Positions 26,015 to 34,299 of a stretch of 64,000 bases of DNA are shown piece after piece. Each line of letters begins with the position of its first letter. The stretch's first letter is position 1. The DNA is from Parapedobacter composti (GTDB taxonomy: Bacteria; Bacteroidota; Bacteroidia; Sphingobacteriales; Sphingobacteriaceae), in contig NZ_FOLL01000001.1 in assembly GCF_900112315.1 (NCBI RefSeq), forward strand, positions 310,001 to 374,000, given 5' to 3'. The notes under the pieces were generated by a model that saw only the letters and a program-made list of their open reading frames with translations, did no database searches and had not been told where the DNA came from. Both the position numbers and the translations under genes were made by a program.

Positions 26015-27706
26015 ATGGAAACGCATAAAAAAATATCCAGCAACGTATTGGCGTTGGTATTCGCATGCTTGGGGATGATCCTGGGTTGCGTGAAGGAGAA
26101 TATCGTGGTCGAAACCACTGAGCAGGTCAGCATAACGGGCTATTTCGAAGCCAATCCGGATAAATTCTCGGAGTTTGCGGCCATTCTTGACGCTGCAAAT
26201 GTCTCCAGTGTACTGAACGCCTATGGGCTATATACCATTTTTGCCCCAACCAATGAGGGCGTGAGGGCATATTATCAGCGGAAAGGAAAGCAATCGGCAT
26301 CCGATTTCACCGCCGCTGAATTACGCGATCTGGTACTGTTCCACCTGTTGCCCGATACCATCGGTACCACAGCCTTCACGGATGGGAAGCTGAACCGGTT
26401 GACGTATTATGGGCAACACTTGGTAACCGGTGTAGCCAATGTGGGTGGAGTGAGTAATACCGTTATTAACCGGCAGGCAAACCTGGTAGAAGGGAATATC
26501 GCCGTCAACAATGGAATAATCCATGCGATAGACCAGGTGTTGGAACCCGCCACGCAGACCGTCGCGCAACTCATTGAGTCGAACCCCGACCTGCAGATTT
26601 TCGCACGGGCGTTGCATGAAACCGGATGGTACAACAGGCTGAATGTGCTCCCTGCTGAAAACCCCGATCCCGACAGCGTAAGACGTTGGTTCACCGTGTT
26701 GGTGGAGCCGGATGCTGTTTTGGCCGAAGCCGGCTTCCCCACTTATGAAGCCTTGCGCGAACGGTTCAGCCATACCGGTAATCCGGCCGACCCGACCGAC
26801 AGCCTGTATCTCTATGTCGCTTATCATGTGTTGCCTGATGCACGCTACCTGGCCGATATTGTAAGCCGGACATCCCACCCCACATGGGCACCATTGGAGG
26901 TCATCACATCGAAATATATGGGCCAGGAGGTGTTGATTAACGATGATATCTTCAACGGGATGCACGAACCCGGCATCGGTATTGACCCGGCTGCCAGCGA
27001 CCGGTCGGCCACCAATGGCGTGCTGCATATCGCACAGGGACATTTCAATATCAAGTTACGCAGCCCTATACCGGTGTATTGGGACTTGGCCGACCAGCCG
27101 GAATTTAGGCGGTTGCCCGGCTTCAGGAATGGAAGCCTGGTGCATACGGTTAACCTGGCACAGGGTGGAAGCCATCTCGAAGCCATCCGATGGGAGCGGG
27201 ACCATATTCAGTACCAGGCCAATGCCGGTGAAGGCCACTTCTGGGGCGACCGGATAATGATTCCCATGTCCGGAACGACCAATATCCGTAACCATTGGGT
27301 GGAATTTACCACACCGCTGCTTGTCCGGGGGAGGTATAAAGTATGGGTGTGTTACCGTACAAATCCACGTGCGCCCATTATGCAAGGGTATTTTAACGGT
27401 GTACCCTTGCCCAGAACGCTGAATATGGCTGAGTATAATATAGGGAATACGCCGGAAGGGGAGATGGAAGCACTCGGCTTCAAACGCCATACCAACAGCT
27501 CCAGCAATAACTTTGTAGGGCGTCTTCTGGGAACCATAGACGTGGAAACCACGGACAGACACATCCTGCGCTTCGAAGGCATCGCCGGCGGCGGAGATGC
27601 TAATGGAACCTGGTGGGATATGATCCATTTTATACCGGTTGATATGGATCAACTGTATCCCAAGTTTCAACCCAACGGCGAAATCGTACAACGGCCAGCC
27701 AATTAA
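26015..27706 (+). CDS. Fasciclin-domain lipoprotein with C-terminal beta-sandwich (putative surface glycan-binding protein 1)
   Basis: 563-residue lipoprotein (Cys 25 in ILGCVKE). Two FAS1 domains are visible: about 38-175 (FSEFAAILDAANVSSVLNAYGLYTIFAPTNEGV, then NNGIIHAIDQVLEP) and about 185-345 (TNGVLHIAQGHFNIKL). The C-terminal 170 residues form a separate beta-rich module (about 375-550) with HWVEFTTPLLVRGRYKVWVCYR and NGTWWDMIHFIPVD, which looks like a carbohydrate-binding-type jelly roll. Its position directly after susD is where surface glycan-binding proteins are usually encoded. The gene is followed 26 bp later by a second protein of the same plan. The binding role is inferred; the C-terminal family I cannot name with certainty (a DUF5108-type assignment is possible). 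Confidence 0.8.
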   Translation: METHKKISSNVLALVFACLGMILGCVKENIVVETTEQVSITGYFEANPDKFSEFAAILDAANVSSVLNAYGLYTIFAPTNEGVRAYYQRKGKQSASDFTAAELRDLVLFHLLPDTIGTTAFTDGKLNRLTYYGQHLVTGVANVGGVSNTVINRQANLVEGNIAVNNGIIHAIDQVLEPATQTVAQLIESNPDLQIFARALHETGWYNRLNVLPAENPDPDSVRRWFTVLVEPDAVLAEAGFPTYEALRERFSHTGNPADPTDSLYLYVAYHVLPDARYLADIVSRTSHPTWAPLEVITSKYMGQEVLINDDIFNGMHEPGIGIDPAASDRSATNGVLHIAQGHFNIKLRSPIPVYWDLADQPEFRRLPGFRNGSLVHTVNLAQGGSHLEAIRWERDHIQYQANAGEGHFWGDRIMIPMSGTTNIRNHWVEFTTPLLVRGRYKVWVCYRTNPRAPIMQGYFNGVPLPRTLNMAEYNIGNTPEGEMEALGFKRHTNSSSNNFVGRLLGTIDVETTDRHILRFEGIAGGGDANGTWWDMIHFIPVDMDQLYPKFQPNGEIVQRPAN

Positions 27707-27732
27707 TATATGCCGCTGATAAAAATTGATTC

Positions 27733-29229
27733 ATGAAGAGTATACAACACTTACTATGGGGTTTATTCGCGCTGACAGTTTTGGTACAATCCTGCGAAGA
27801 CCCTTGGAGCAAGCATATAGCCGTTAACGACGAGGCCCTGGCGGGCAACCTGCTGGACAACCTGAAGAAGAATCCGCAATTGAGCCGGTTCGCCCAGTTA
27901 CTTCAGCAGACGGGGTACGACAAGGTTATCGCATCGTCCAAAAGCTATACCGTATGGGCACCGGTCAACGCAGCCATTGATGCCCTTGATCCGGACCTCC
28001 TGGCCGATGAAGCGTATGTGAAAAAGCTTGTGGAGTTCCACTTGGCAGACCAGGCTTATTTTGCCAATAAAATTCCACAGGATTCCACCGTTCGTTTACC
28101 GACATTGGGAGGTAAAGCACTCAATATGACCGCAAACCATGTGGACGGCGTAATTCCGGTAGACAAGGATATTTACGGTGCCAATGGCGTATTGCATGTG
28201 CTCCCCGTATGTTTGACGCCCAAACCCAACGCATGGGAACAGCTCCAGGCGGTAGATGGACACGGCAGTCAGTTGAAAACATTTCTGGAGTCGCTCTATG
28301 CTTTGCAGTTTGATGTCGAGCAGTCCACGCAGATCGGCGTCAATCCGGACGGGTTACCGGTATACGACAGTGTGTTTACCTTACAGAATGTATTTTTAAA
28401 CCAGGTCGCCAATCTGGAGGATGAGATGGGCGAGTACACGTTTTTCGTGGTCAGTGATGAGGTTTTCCAGCGAGAACAGCAGCGGCTATCCCGTTTTTTT
28501 GTGGATAGCACGGCAGAACTTTCGGTTTACCATGCAAGATGGAATGCGGTGAAAGATTTGGTGATTGCAGGCAATGTGCCCGTTGGTGCGCTCAATGCAC
28601 CGCAATATTCCCTAGTGGACAGTGTACTTATCCAGGTTAAGCCGGCAAACGTCATAGCATCCTATGCCGTGAGCAACGGAACCGTCCACCTCGTCAACGA
28701 CTACCCGTATGCATTTGAAACCAAGATCAAGCCCATTATCGTGGAAGGCGAGGCACCGGAGGAGGTCCGCGACGGACGGGGCTTCAGTGTGCGTACGCGG
28801 TTGAATCCAGACGGTCAGGTGTTCTATGATTTACTGATTCAGAACCACGGAGTTAACGGTATGTGGGTGCGGTATTTTCCACGGCTGTATTCAGGGCGTT
28901 ACCGGGTATATTGGCGAGTTATCCGTGATGCGGATCTGGGATTGGTCCCTGCGGCGGATGCGGAAGATCTGGTGCACTTTCCGATGAAGGTGACCTGGGG
29001 AGAAGATCCGCTGACCGCACCGGGCACCGATGGATTCGGCTACCGGCCGGCACCCGTCATCAACAACGGCAACGGCACATTTTCTCCGGACTACAGCGAA
29101 CATTTACTGGGCGAACTGACGGTGGACAGGTACGGGCTTTTTAGCTTATACCTTGTGGGTAATACGACCACGGCGAACGGCACGAATACGTTATTACTTG
29201 ATTACCTGAGGTTGGAACCCATCTATTAA
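27733..29229 (+). CDS. Fasciclin-domain lipoprotein with C-terminal beta-sandwich (putative surface glycan-binding protein 2)
   Basis: 498-residue lipoprotein (Cys 21 in LVQSCEDPW). One clear FAS1 domain (about 38-160: LSRFAQLLQQTGYDKVIASSKSYTVWAPVNAAIDALD, ending GANGVLHVLPVCLTP) is followed by a more divergent FAS1-like region (about 170-335, ending VSNGTVHLVNDYPYAF). A C-terminal beta-rich module follows (about 345-497: GMWVRYFPRLYSGRYRVYWRVI and a final NTLLLDYLRLEPIY). The plan parallels the preceding protein, but the two are well diverged, so this is an old duplication. It starts 21 bp before the second susC of unit B and may serve that pair. Function inferred as in its neighbour. Confidence 0.8.
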   Translation: MKSIQHLLWGLFALTVLVQSCEDPWSKHIAVNDEALAGNLLDNLKKNPQLSRFAQLLQQTGYDKVIASSKSYTVWAPVNAAIDALDPDLLADEAYVKKLVEFHLADQAYFANKIPQDSTVRLPTLGGKALNMTANHVDGVIPVDKDIYGANGVLHVLPVCLTPKPNAWEQLQAVDGHGSQLKTFLESLYALQFDVEQSTQIGVNPDGLPVYDSVFTLQNVFLNQVANLEDEMGEYTFFVVSDEVFQREQQRLSRFFVDSTAELSVYHARWNAVKDLVIAGNVPVGALNAPQYSLVDSVLIQVKPANVIASYAVSNGTVHLVNDYPYAFETKIKPIIVEGEAPEEVRDGRGFSVRTRLNPDGQVFYDLLIQNHGVNGMWVRYFPRLYSGRYRVYWRVIRDADLGLVPAADAEDLVHFPMKVTWGEDPLTAPGTDGFGYRPAPVINNGNGTFSPDYSEHLLGELTVDRYGLFSLYLVGNTTTANGTNTLLLDYLRLEPIY

Positions 29230-29249
29230 TACAATAAGCGGAATAGGTT

Positions 29250-32200
29250 ATGCAAAAACTTCTAAATAGGCGCGATGGTATCTGGTTTGCCACCATGGTT
29301 TGGTTGTTGGGATGCCAGCTTTCATACGCACAGCCAGTGGATTCATTGAACCGGACGCCGGAGAAAACCGGTATCGGCCAACTGACGATTAAGGGGAAAG
29401 TGGTATCTGCTTCCACGGGTGAGCCGATAGCGGGCGTGCATGTTGAGGTGGCGGGCTATTCTTCCGAGTTTACGGATGATGCCGGCGGATTCGTGATCGG
29501 TGTACCCCATACCGATGCCGTGCTGCAGGCATCGGCAGTGGGCTTTCTTCCCAAACGGGTAGCGGTATCCGGAAAGCCGGCCATTGAGTTGTCGCTAATT
29601 GAGGAGGGTTATCCAACGTTTTTTGCGGACGTTCAGACCCCCACGGTAGGGAAACAGCCGTTAAGTACCCAGCCATGGGCAATTCATAACGTAAGCATGG
29701 CCGATAAATGGCCAGCTAACAGTGAAACACCGGATAGCTACCTCCAAGGCCGTGTGGCCGGTCTTCACGCAATCCGCCGCGCTGGAACCCCCGGTTCGGG
29801 AGCAAACTTGTTCCTGCGGGGTTTTTCGTCAATCTATGCGAACAACCAACCCCTCATCGTGGTAGACGGGATGATTTATGACAATAAGATATACGCCCCA
29901 TCCATCATTCCGGGGCATGCCAGCAACCCGTTCGGTATGCTAGACTTGCGCGATATCGATGACATCACTGTGGTCAAAGACGGCGCATCGCAGTACGGCA
30001 CGCGATCGGCAAACGGTGTCATCCTGATTACTACGGCGCGCGCAAAAGAAGAAGCTACACACATTGACTTCGCTGCCTACGGTGGTCTCAATGCAACGGT
30101 AGCCGCACTCCCCGTGATGGGTAGTTCGGATTACCGCGTATTTCTTTCCGACCTGTACCAGAGCCGGGGGATGACTCCCCAAGAGATAGGCAGGATCCCC
30201 TTCATGCGGGACGACCCTAACCCCGATTATTACCGCTACCATAACCATACCGATTGGCAACGCGAAGTGATGAGCAACGGGTATAACCAGAATTATTATC
30301 TGAAGGTAACAGGTGGAGACAATATTGCGACTTATGGCCTTTCAGTGGGGTATAACCATCAGGAAGGCTTGTTTACCAATACCGGCTTAGACCGTTACCA
30401 TACCCGCTTCAACGGTGCGCTGAACCTGAGTCAGAAGTTAGACGCTACGGTCAGCCTTGCGTTCACCTCAACGCAGCAGGACCTTCGCAGTCAGGGCGAA
30501 GATTTCCGTACTAACCCCTTGTTGTTGTCGCAGATCAAAGCGCCTTTCCTTGCCACACATGTCGTATCAGACGAGGGGCAGGTGTCTCCAAACCTGGCAG
30601 AACTGGATATCTTCAACGTGAGTAACCCGATGAGTGTTATCGAAAACATGATCGGGAGTAGCAGTAATTACCGGTTTTTTGGCTCAACAAGTTTCAACTA
30701 TCGGTTTAATGAACAGTTCAGCGCCCATACGTTATTCGGGGTCACCTTTGACAAGGTGCGTGAAACCGTGTTTATCCCTGAACGTGGTATTGCGCCAGAT
30801 ACGATGCGGCGAGCGGTTATCCGCAACCAGTCGGGTGTAAATCTGTCGCGGTATTACGCCTTGTATAACGACACCCGGTTGTCTTTCCGCCGGTCATTTA
30901 ATCATGTAAGCCGACTGACAGCCAGCTTGGGCATACGCTATAACCACAGTCAAAGCGAAAATGACAGTGGATTCGGGTTTAATTCGGCGACGGATGATTT
31001 GGTCACCGTGGGCCATGGGGTGGGTGAACTCCGGCAGTTGGCAGGCAGTTTGGGCCGCTGGAACTGGCTCAATACTTATTTGACGGCCGATTATCAATAC
31101 CGCAACCGCTATTTGCTGTCAATGAATGTTGCCGCGGATGCCTCTTCCAGGTTCGGTACCGAAGTAAACAGTCTGCGGATAGGCGGTGTGCCGTTTGCGG
31201 TATTACCCTCCTTGGCGGCTGGCTGGCTGCTGTCTTCTGAACCGTTCATGGCGGCAGCCAATGGTATAGACCTGTTGAAGCTCCGTGTGAGTTACGGTTT
31301 AACCGGCAATGACGACATCGGGAATTATACGGCGCGCAAGTATTATACTTCCCAGAATCTGCTTGGCATGCAAGGGTTGGTACGGGGAAACATCGGTAAT
31401 CCCGGTTTGAGGTGGGAAACCGTAGAAAAGGTGAACGTAGGGATAGATATGGCGTTTTTCAACGAAAGATTGCAGTTGACCGCTGACGTGTACCGCAGCC
31501 ATACGCGCGATTTACTGATTTGGCAACAAGTGCCGGCAGAAACAGGTATGCAGCATATGCTTACCAATCAGGGTGCCATGCGTACACATGGAGTCGATGT
31601 GTATGCCTTCGGCCGTCTGGCCCGCGCGGCGCTGAAATGGGATATGGGTATCCTGTTCAGCATGTACCGGAACCGCGTTGTAGACCTGCCGCTGGGGAGC
31701 ATCGTCACCACATTCGGAGGTGCAAGTTACGTGACGGCCGAAGGGCAGGCCGCCAACCAGTTCTACGGTTATAAAACCGATGGATTATTCCTTACGCAGC
31801 AGGAAGCCGCAGACGCCAGGCAGTACAACCGCCAGAACGGGGTGTTGGTTGAGGTGGCCGGCGGGGATGTCCGTTTCGTCAATATACACGATGCACCCGA
31901 AGATCAGGCAGCCGGTATCACCGTGATTGACGAAAACGACCGGCAGGTGATTGGCGACCCCAACCCGGATTTCACGGGTATGTGGAGCAACCACTTAAAA
32001 TGGCATCGCTGGGCGCTTGACGTTCATGTGGCCTTCAGCTATGGAAATGACATCTATAATGCGCAACGGGCAGCGCTTGAAACCCAGGCCAGCACCGCTA
32101 ACCAATCGCTGGCCGTCAGGAACCGCTGGCGAACCGATGGCCAGGTCACCGATATGCCGCGTTTGGCATGGGGTGATCCGCTCGGCAATGCTCGTTTTTC

Positions 32201-32453
32201 CGACCGCTGGATCGAAGACGGCTCGTTTGTCCGGTTACGTACCGTGGCACTCAGTTATACCATCCCGGGCGGGCTGAAATTCATCAATAACCTGTCGGTT
32301 TACCTGACAGCCAATAACTTGTTTACATTGACCCGGTACAAAGGATACGATCCCGAGATGAGTGCCGCGCCAACGATTTTCGGCCAAGGTGTGGACATGT
32401 GGGGCGAACCGATATTCCGGAGTACGCAACTCGGAATACGGATTGGGTTTTAA
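29250..32453 (+). CDS. SusC/RagA-type TonB-linked transporter (RG-I locus, copy 2)
   Basis: 1067-residue outer-membrane importer without an STN domain. It has a signal peptide (about 1-28), a regulatory-like beta-sandwich (IKGKVVSASTGEPIAGVHVEVAG, about 47-125) and a plug with LFLRGFSSIYANNQPLIVVDGMIYD and DDITVVKDGASQYGTRSANGVILITTARAK. The usual DEVVVVGY run before the plug is replaced by an unrelated ADVQTPTVGKQP stretch. The barrel ends LGIRIGF. It is clearly different in sequence from the SusC at 21211, so the two pairs probably take up different RG-I fragments. The SusD partner begins 20 bp downstream. Confidence 0.94.
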   Translation: MQKLLNRRDGIWFATMVWLLGCQLSYAQPVDSLNRTPEKTGIGQLTIKGKVVSASTGEPIAGVHVEVAGYSSEFTDDAGGFVIGVPHTDAVLQASAVGFLPKRVAVSGKPAIELSLIEEGYPTFFADVQTPTVGKQPLSTQPWAIHNVSMADKWPANSETPDSYLQGRVAGLHAIRRAGTPGSGANLFLRGFSSIYANNQPLIVVDGMIYDNKIYAPSIIPGHASNPFGMLDLRDIDDITVVKDGASQYGTRSANGVILITTARAKEEATHIDFAAYGGLNATVAALPVMGSSDYRVFLSDLYQSRGMTPQEIGRIPFMRDDPNPDYYRYHNHTDWQREVMSNGYNQNYYLKVTGGDNIATYGLSVGYNHQEGLFTNTGLDRYHTRFNGALNLSQKLDATVSLAFTSTQQDLRSQGEDFRTNPLLLSQIKAPFLATHVVSDEGQVSPNLAELDIFNVSNPMSVIENMIGSSSNYRFFGSTSFNYRFNEQFSAHTLFGVTFDKVRETVFIPERGIAPDTMRRAVIRNQSGVNLSRYYALYNDTRLSFRRSFNHVSRLTASLGIRYNHSQSENDSGFGFNSATDDLVTVGHGVGELRQLAGSLGRWNWLNTYLTADYQYRNRYLLSMNVAADASSRFGTEVNSLRIGGVPFAVLPSLAAGWLLSSEPFMAAANGIDLLKLRVSYGLTGNDDIGNYTARKYYTSQNLLGMQGLVRGNIGNPGLRWETVEKVNVGIDMAFFNERLQLTADVYRSHTRDLLIWQQVPAETGMQHMLTNQGAMRTHGVDVYAFGRLARAALKWDMGILFSMYRNRVVDLPLGSIVTTFGGASYVTAEGQAANQFYGYKTDGLFLTQQEAADARQYNRQNGVLVEVAGGDVRFVNIHDAPEDQAAGITVIDENDRQVIGDPNPDFTGMWSNHLKWHRWALDVHVAFSYGNDIYNAQRAALETQASTANQSLAVRNRWRTDGQVTDMPRLAWGDPLGNARFSDRWIEDGSFVRLRTVALSYTIPGGLKFINNLSVYLTANNLFTLTRYKGYDPEMSAAPTIFGQGVDMWGEPIFRSTQLGIRIGF

Positions 32454-32473
32454 GCATTTTAATGGTGGAAAGC

Positions 32474-34237
32474 ATGAACATGAAAAAGACAACGATAAAA
32501 ACGAAGCCTGCACTGTTGCCCTTGATTGCGGTGCTGATCAGTATGGTCAGCCAATCGTGCACGAAATTTTTCGAGTTGCTGCCGGAAGACGCCGTAGACG
32601 AGTCTCAGATGTACCGGCATGTGTATGACGCTGATGCGGCGGTCATCGGCATCTACGGCAAATTACCGGAACTGGCCAGGCAGTATCTCGTATGGAATGA
32701 GCTGCGCGGCGACTTGATGGACGTGACCATGAACAGCGATCACCACCTGGTCCAAATCAACAATCATCAGGTGCAGCCGGATAATCCCTACGCCAATCCG
32801 CGGGATTTCTATGAAGTGATCCTGAACTGCAACGACGCGCTTGCCAATTTTGCGGCCATGCGAAAGGACGGGCGACTCATGGAAAGCGAATTCGTAACCC
32901 GTTATTCAGATATCGGTATGCTGCGTACCTGGCTATACCTGCAGTTAGGTATCCATTTCGGAACCGTTCCGTATGTGACCCAGCCCGTGGATCGGCCAAC
33001 GCACGTGACCGACCCTTCGTTATTTCCGAAGCTTCCATTCGAGCGGTTGCTGGACAGCTTAATTACTTTTGCCGAGTCGCTCCCTTTTCAGGAAGAATAT
33101 CCTGCCGGAACCACGCTGCTGACGACCGTAGACGGCTATAATACCCGTAAGATATTCGTCATGAAAAGCCTGGTACTGGCCGACCTCCACCTTTGGAAAG
33201 GCAATTACCGGACGGCCGCCACGCACTACCGCAAAGTTATGGAAAAGGGGGGCGAGTATACTAATTTAGACGATTTTTACGGCACATACCGTCTCACTTA
33301 CGTCGCTTTCTTAACCGGAGAAAATTGGATAAACATTTTTAGTGCTCCCTTCGGTGAGCGTGTTTCCAATTACGAGAACATCTGGATGATGCCGTATGAC
33401 CGCAATTTTGAGCCGGAAAATCCGTTTATCCCCTTATTCGCCAATCAGGGTGCGGGGCGTTACCTGTTGCGCCCGTCGGAATTTATCATGCAGTATTGGG
33501 ACGAACAGATGCGGGGGCTGACACCATTTGACCTGCGCGGCCGGACGCGCTCTTACGTCATGAACGGTGGACAGCCGGTGGTTAATAAGCACATCGCTAC
33601 GTATCATGCGGCCGATCCCTTCCAGACCACCGGCAAATGGATCCTCTACCGCGCTGGCGCGGTTCACCTTCGGTTCGCTGAAGCGGCTAACCGCGATGGC
33701 TACCAAAAACTGGCTTATGCGCTACTCAATGGCGGGATCATGTTTACCTACGACCCCACACCCGGGATAAATGGCCGGGATGTTACCGACATCATGAACA
33801 CCTTGCATTACCCCGCGCCTTATGATTTCGACGCCCGGATGGGCGACTTTCCCCGCTTCCGCAGCGACTGGCACCGGAATACGGGTATCCGCGGACGTGC
33901 TGGGTTATCGCATTCATTGATCGCGCCGGCCGATTCAGCGCGGTTTTTCGATATGACCAACCCTGATCCCTACCTGCGCGAAGTGGTGGAGGGTCATGGT
34001 TTAACGCTGTATATGGAAGAAAAGCTGCTGGCTGAAGGCGCACTGGAACTGGCCTTCGAAGGGTATCGCTGGCCCGACCTCCTGCGCATTGCATTGCGGA
34101 GGGAGAAAGAAGCACCCGGTACGGGAGGGCAATTGCTGAAACAGTGGATGGATGCAAAATTCGAACGGTCGGGACAAACGCTTGCGGTGGATTTATCGAA
34201 TCCGCAGCATTGGTATCTGCCGTTTAACTGGCACTGA
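32474..34237 (+). CDS. SusD/RagB-family lipoprotein (RG-I locus, copy 2)
   Basis: 587-residue surface lipoprotein. The frame is open from 32399, inside the preceding susC, but ATG 32474 gives a proper signal (MNMKKTT...ISMVSQSC, Cys 29), so that start is chosen. SusD features are FFELLPEDAVDESQMYRHVYDADAAVIGIYGKLPELARQYLVWNELRGDLMD, the helix YSDIGMLRTWLYLQLGIHFGTVPYV, and the C-terminal EEKLLAEGALELAFEGYRWPDLLRIALRR followed by HWYLPFNWH. It is more divergent from the other two SusD proteins of the window than they are from each other in the N-terminal half. It is the partner of the SusC at 29250. Confidence 0.92.
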   Translation: MNMKKTTIKTKPALLPLIAVLISMVSQSCTKFFELLPEDAVDESQMYRHVYDADAAVIGIYGKLPELARQYLVWNELRGDLMDVTMNSDHHLVQINNHQVQPDNPYANPRDFYEVILNCNDALANFAAMRKDGRLMESEFVTRYSDIGMLRTWLYLQLGIHFGTVPYVTQPVDRPTHVTDPSLFPKLPFERLLDSLITFAESLPFQEEYPAGTTLLTTVDGYNTRKIFVMKSLVLADLHLWKGNYRTAATHYRKVMEKGGEYTNLDDFYGTYRLTYVAFLTGENWINIFSAPFGERVSNYENIWMMPYDRNFEPENPFIPLFANQGAGRYLLRPSEFIMQYWDEQMRGLTPFDLRGRTRSYVMNGGQPVVNKHIATYHAADPFQTTGKWILYRAGAVHLRFAEAANRDGYQKLAYALLNGGIMFTYDPTPGINGRDVTDIMNTLHYPAPYDFDARMGDFPRFRSDWHRNTGIRGRAGLSHSLIAPADSARFFDMTNPDPYLREVVEGHGLTLYMEEKLLAEGALELAFEGYRWPDLLRIALRREKEAPGTGGQLLKQWMDAKFERSGQTLAVDLSNPQHWYLPFNWH

Positions 34238-34299
34238 TGCTAACGGCAACAAAAGGGAATATACCGAATGATTGACCTAACTTTAAAAAACGGAATGCA

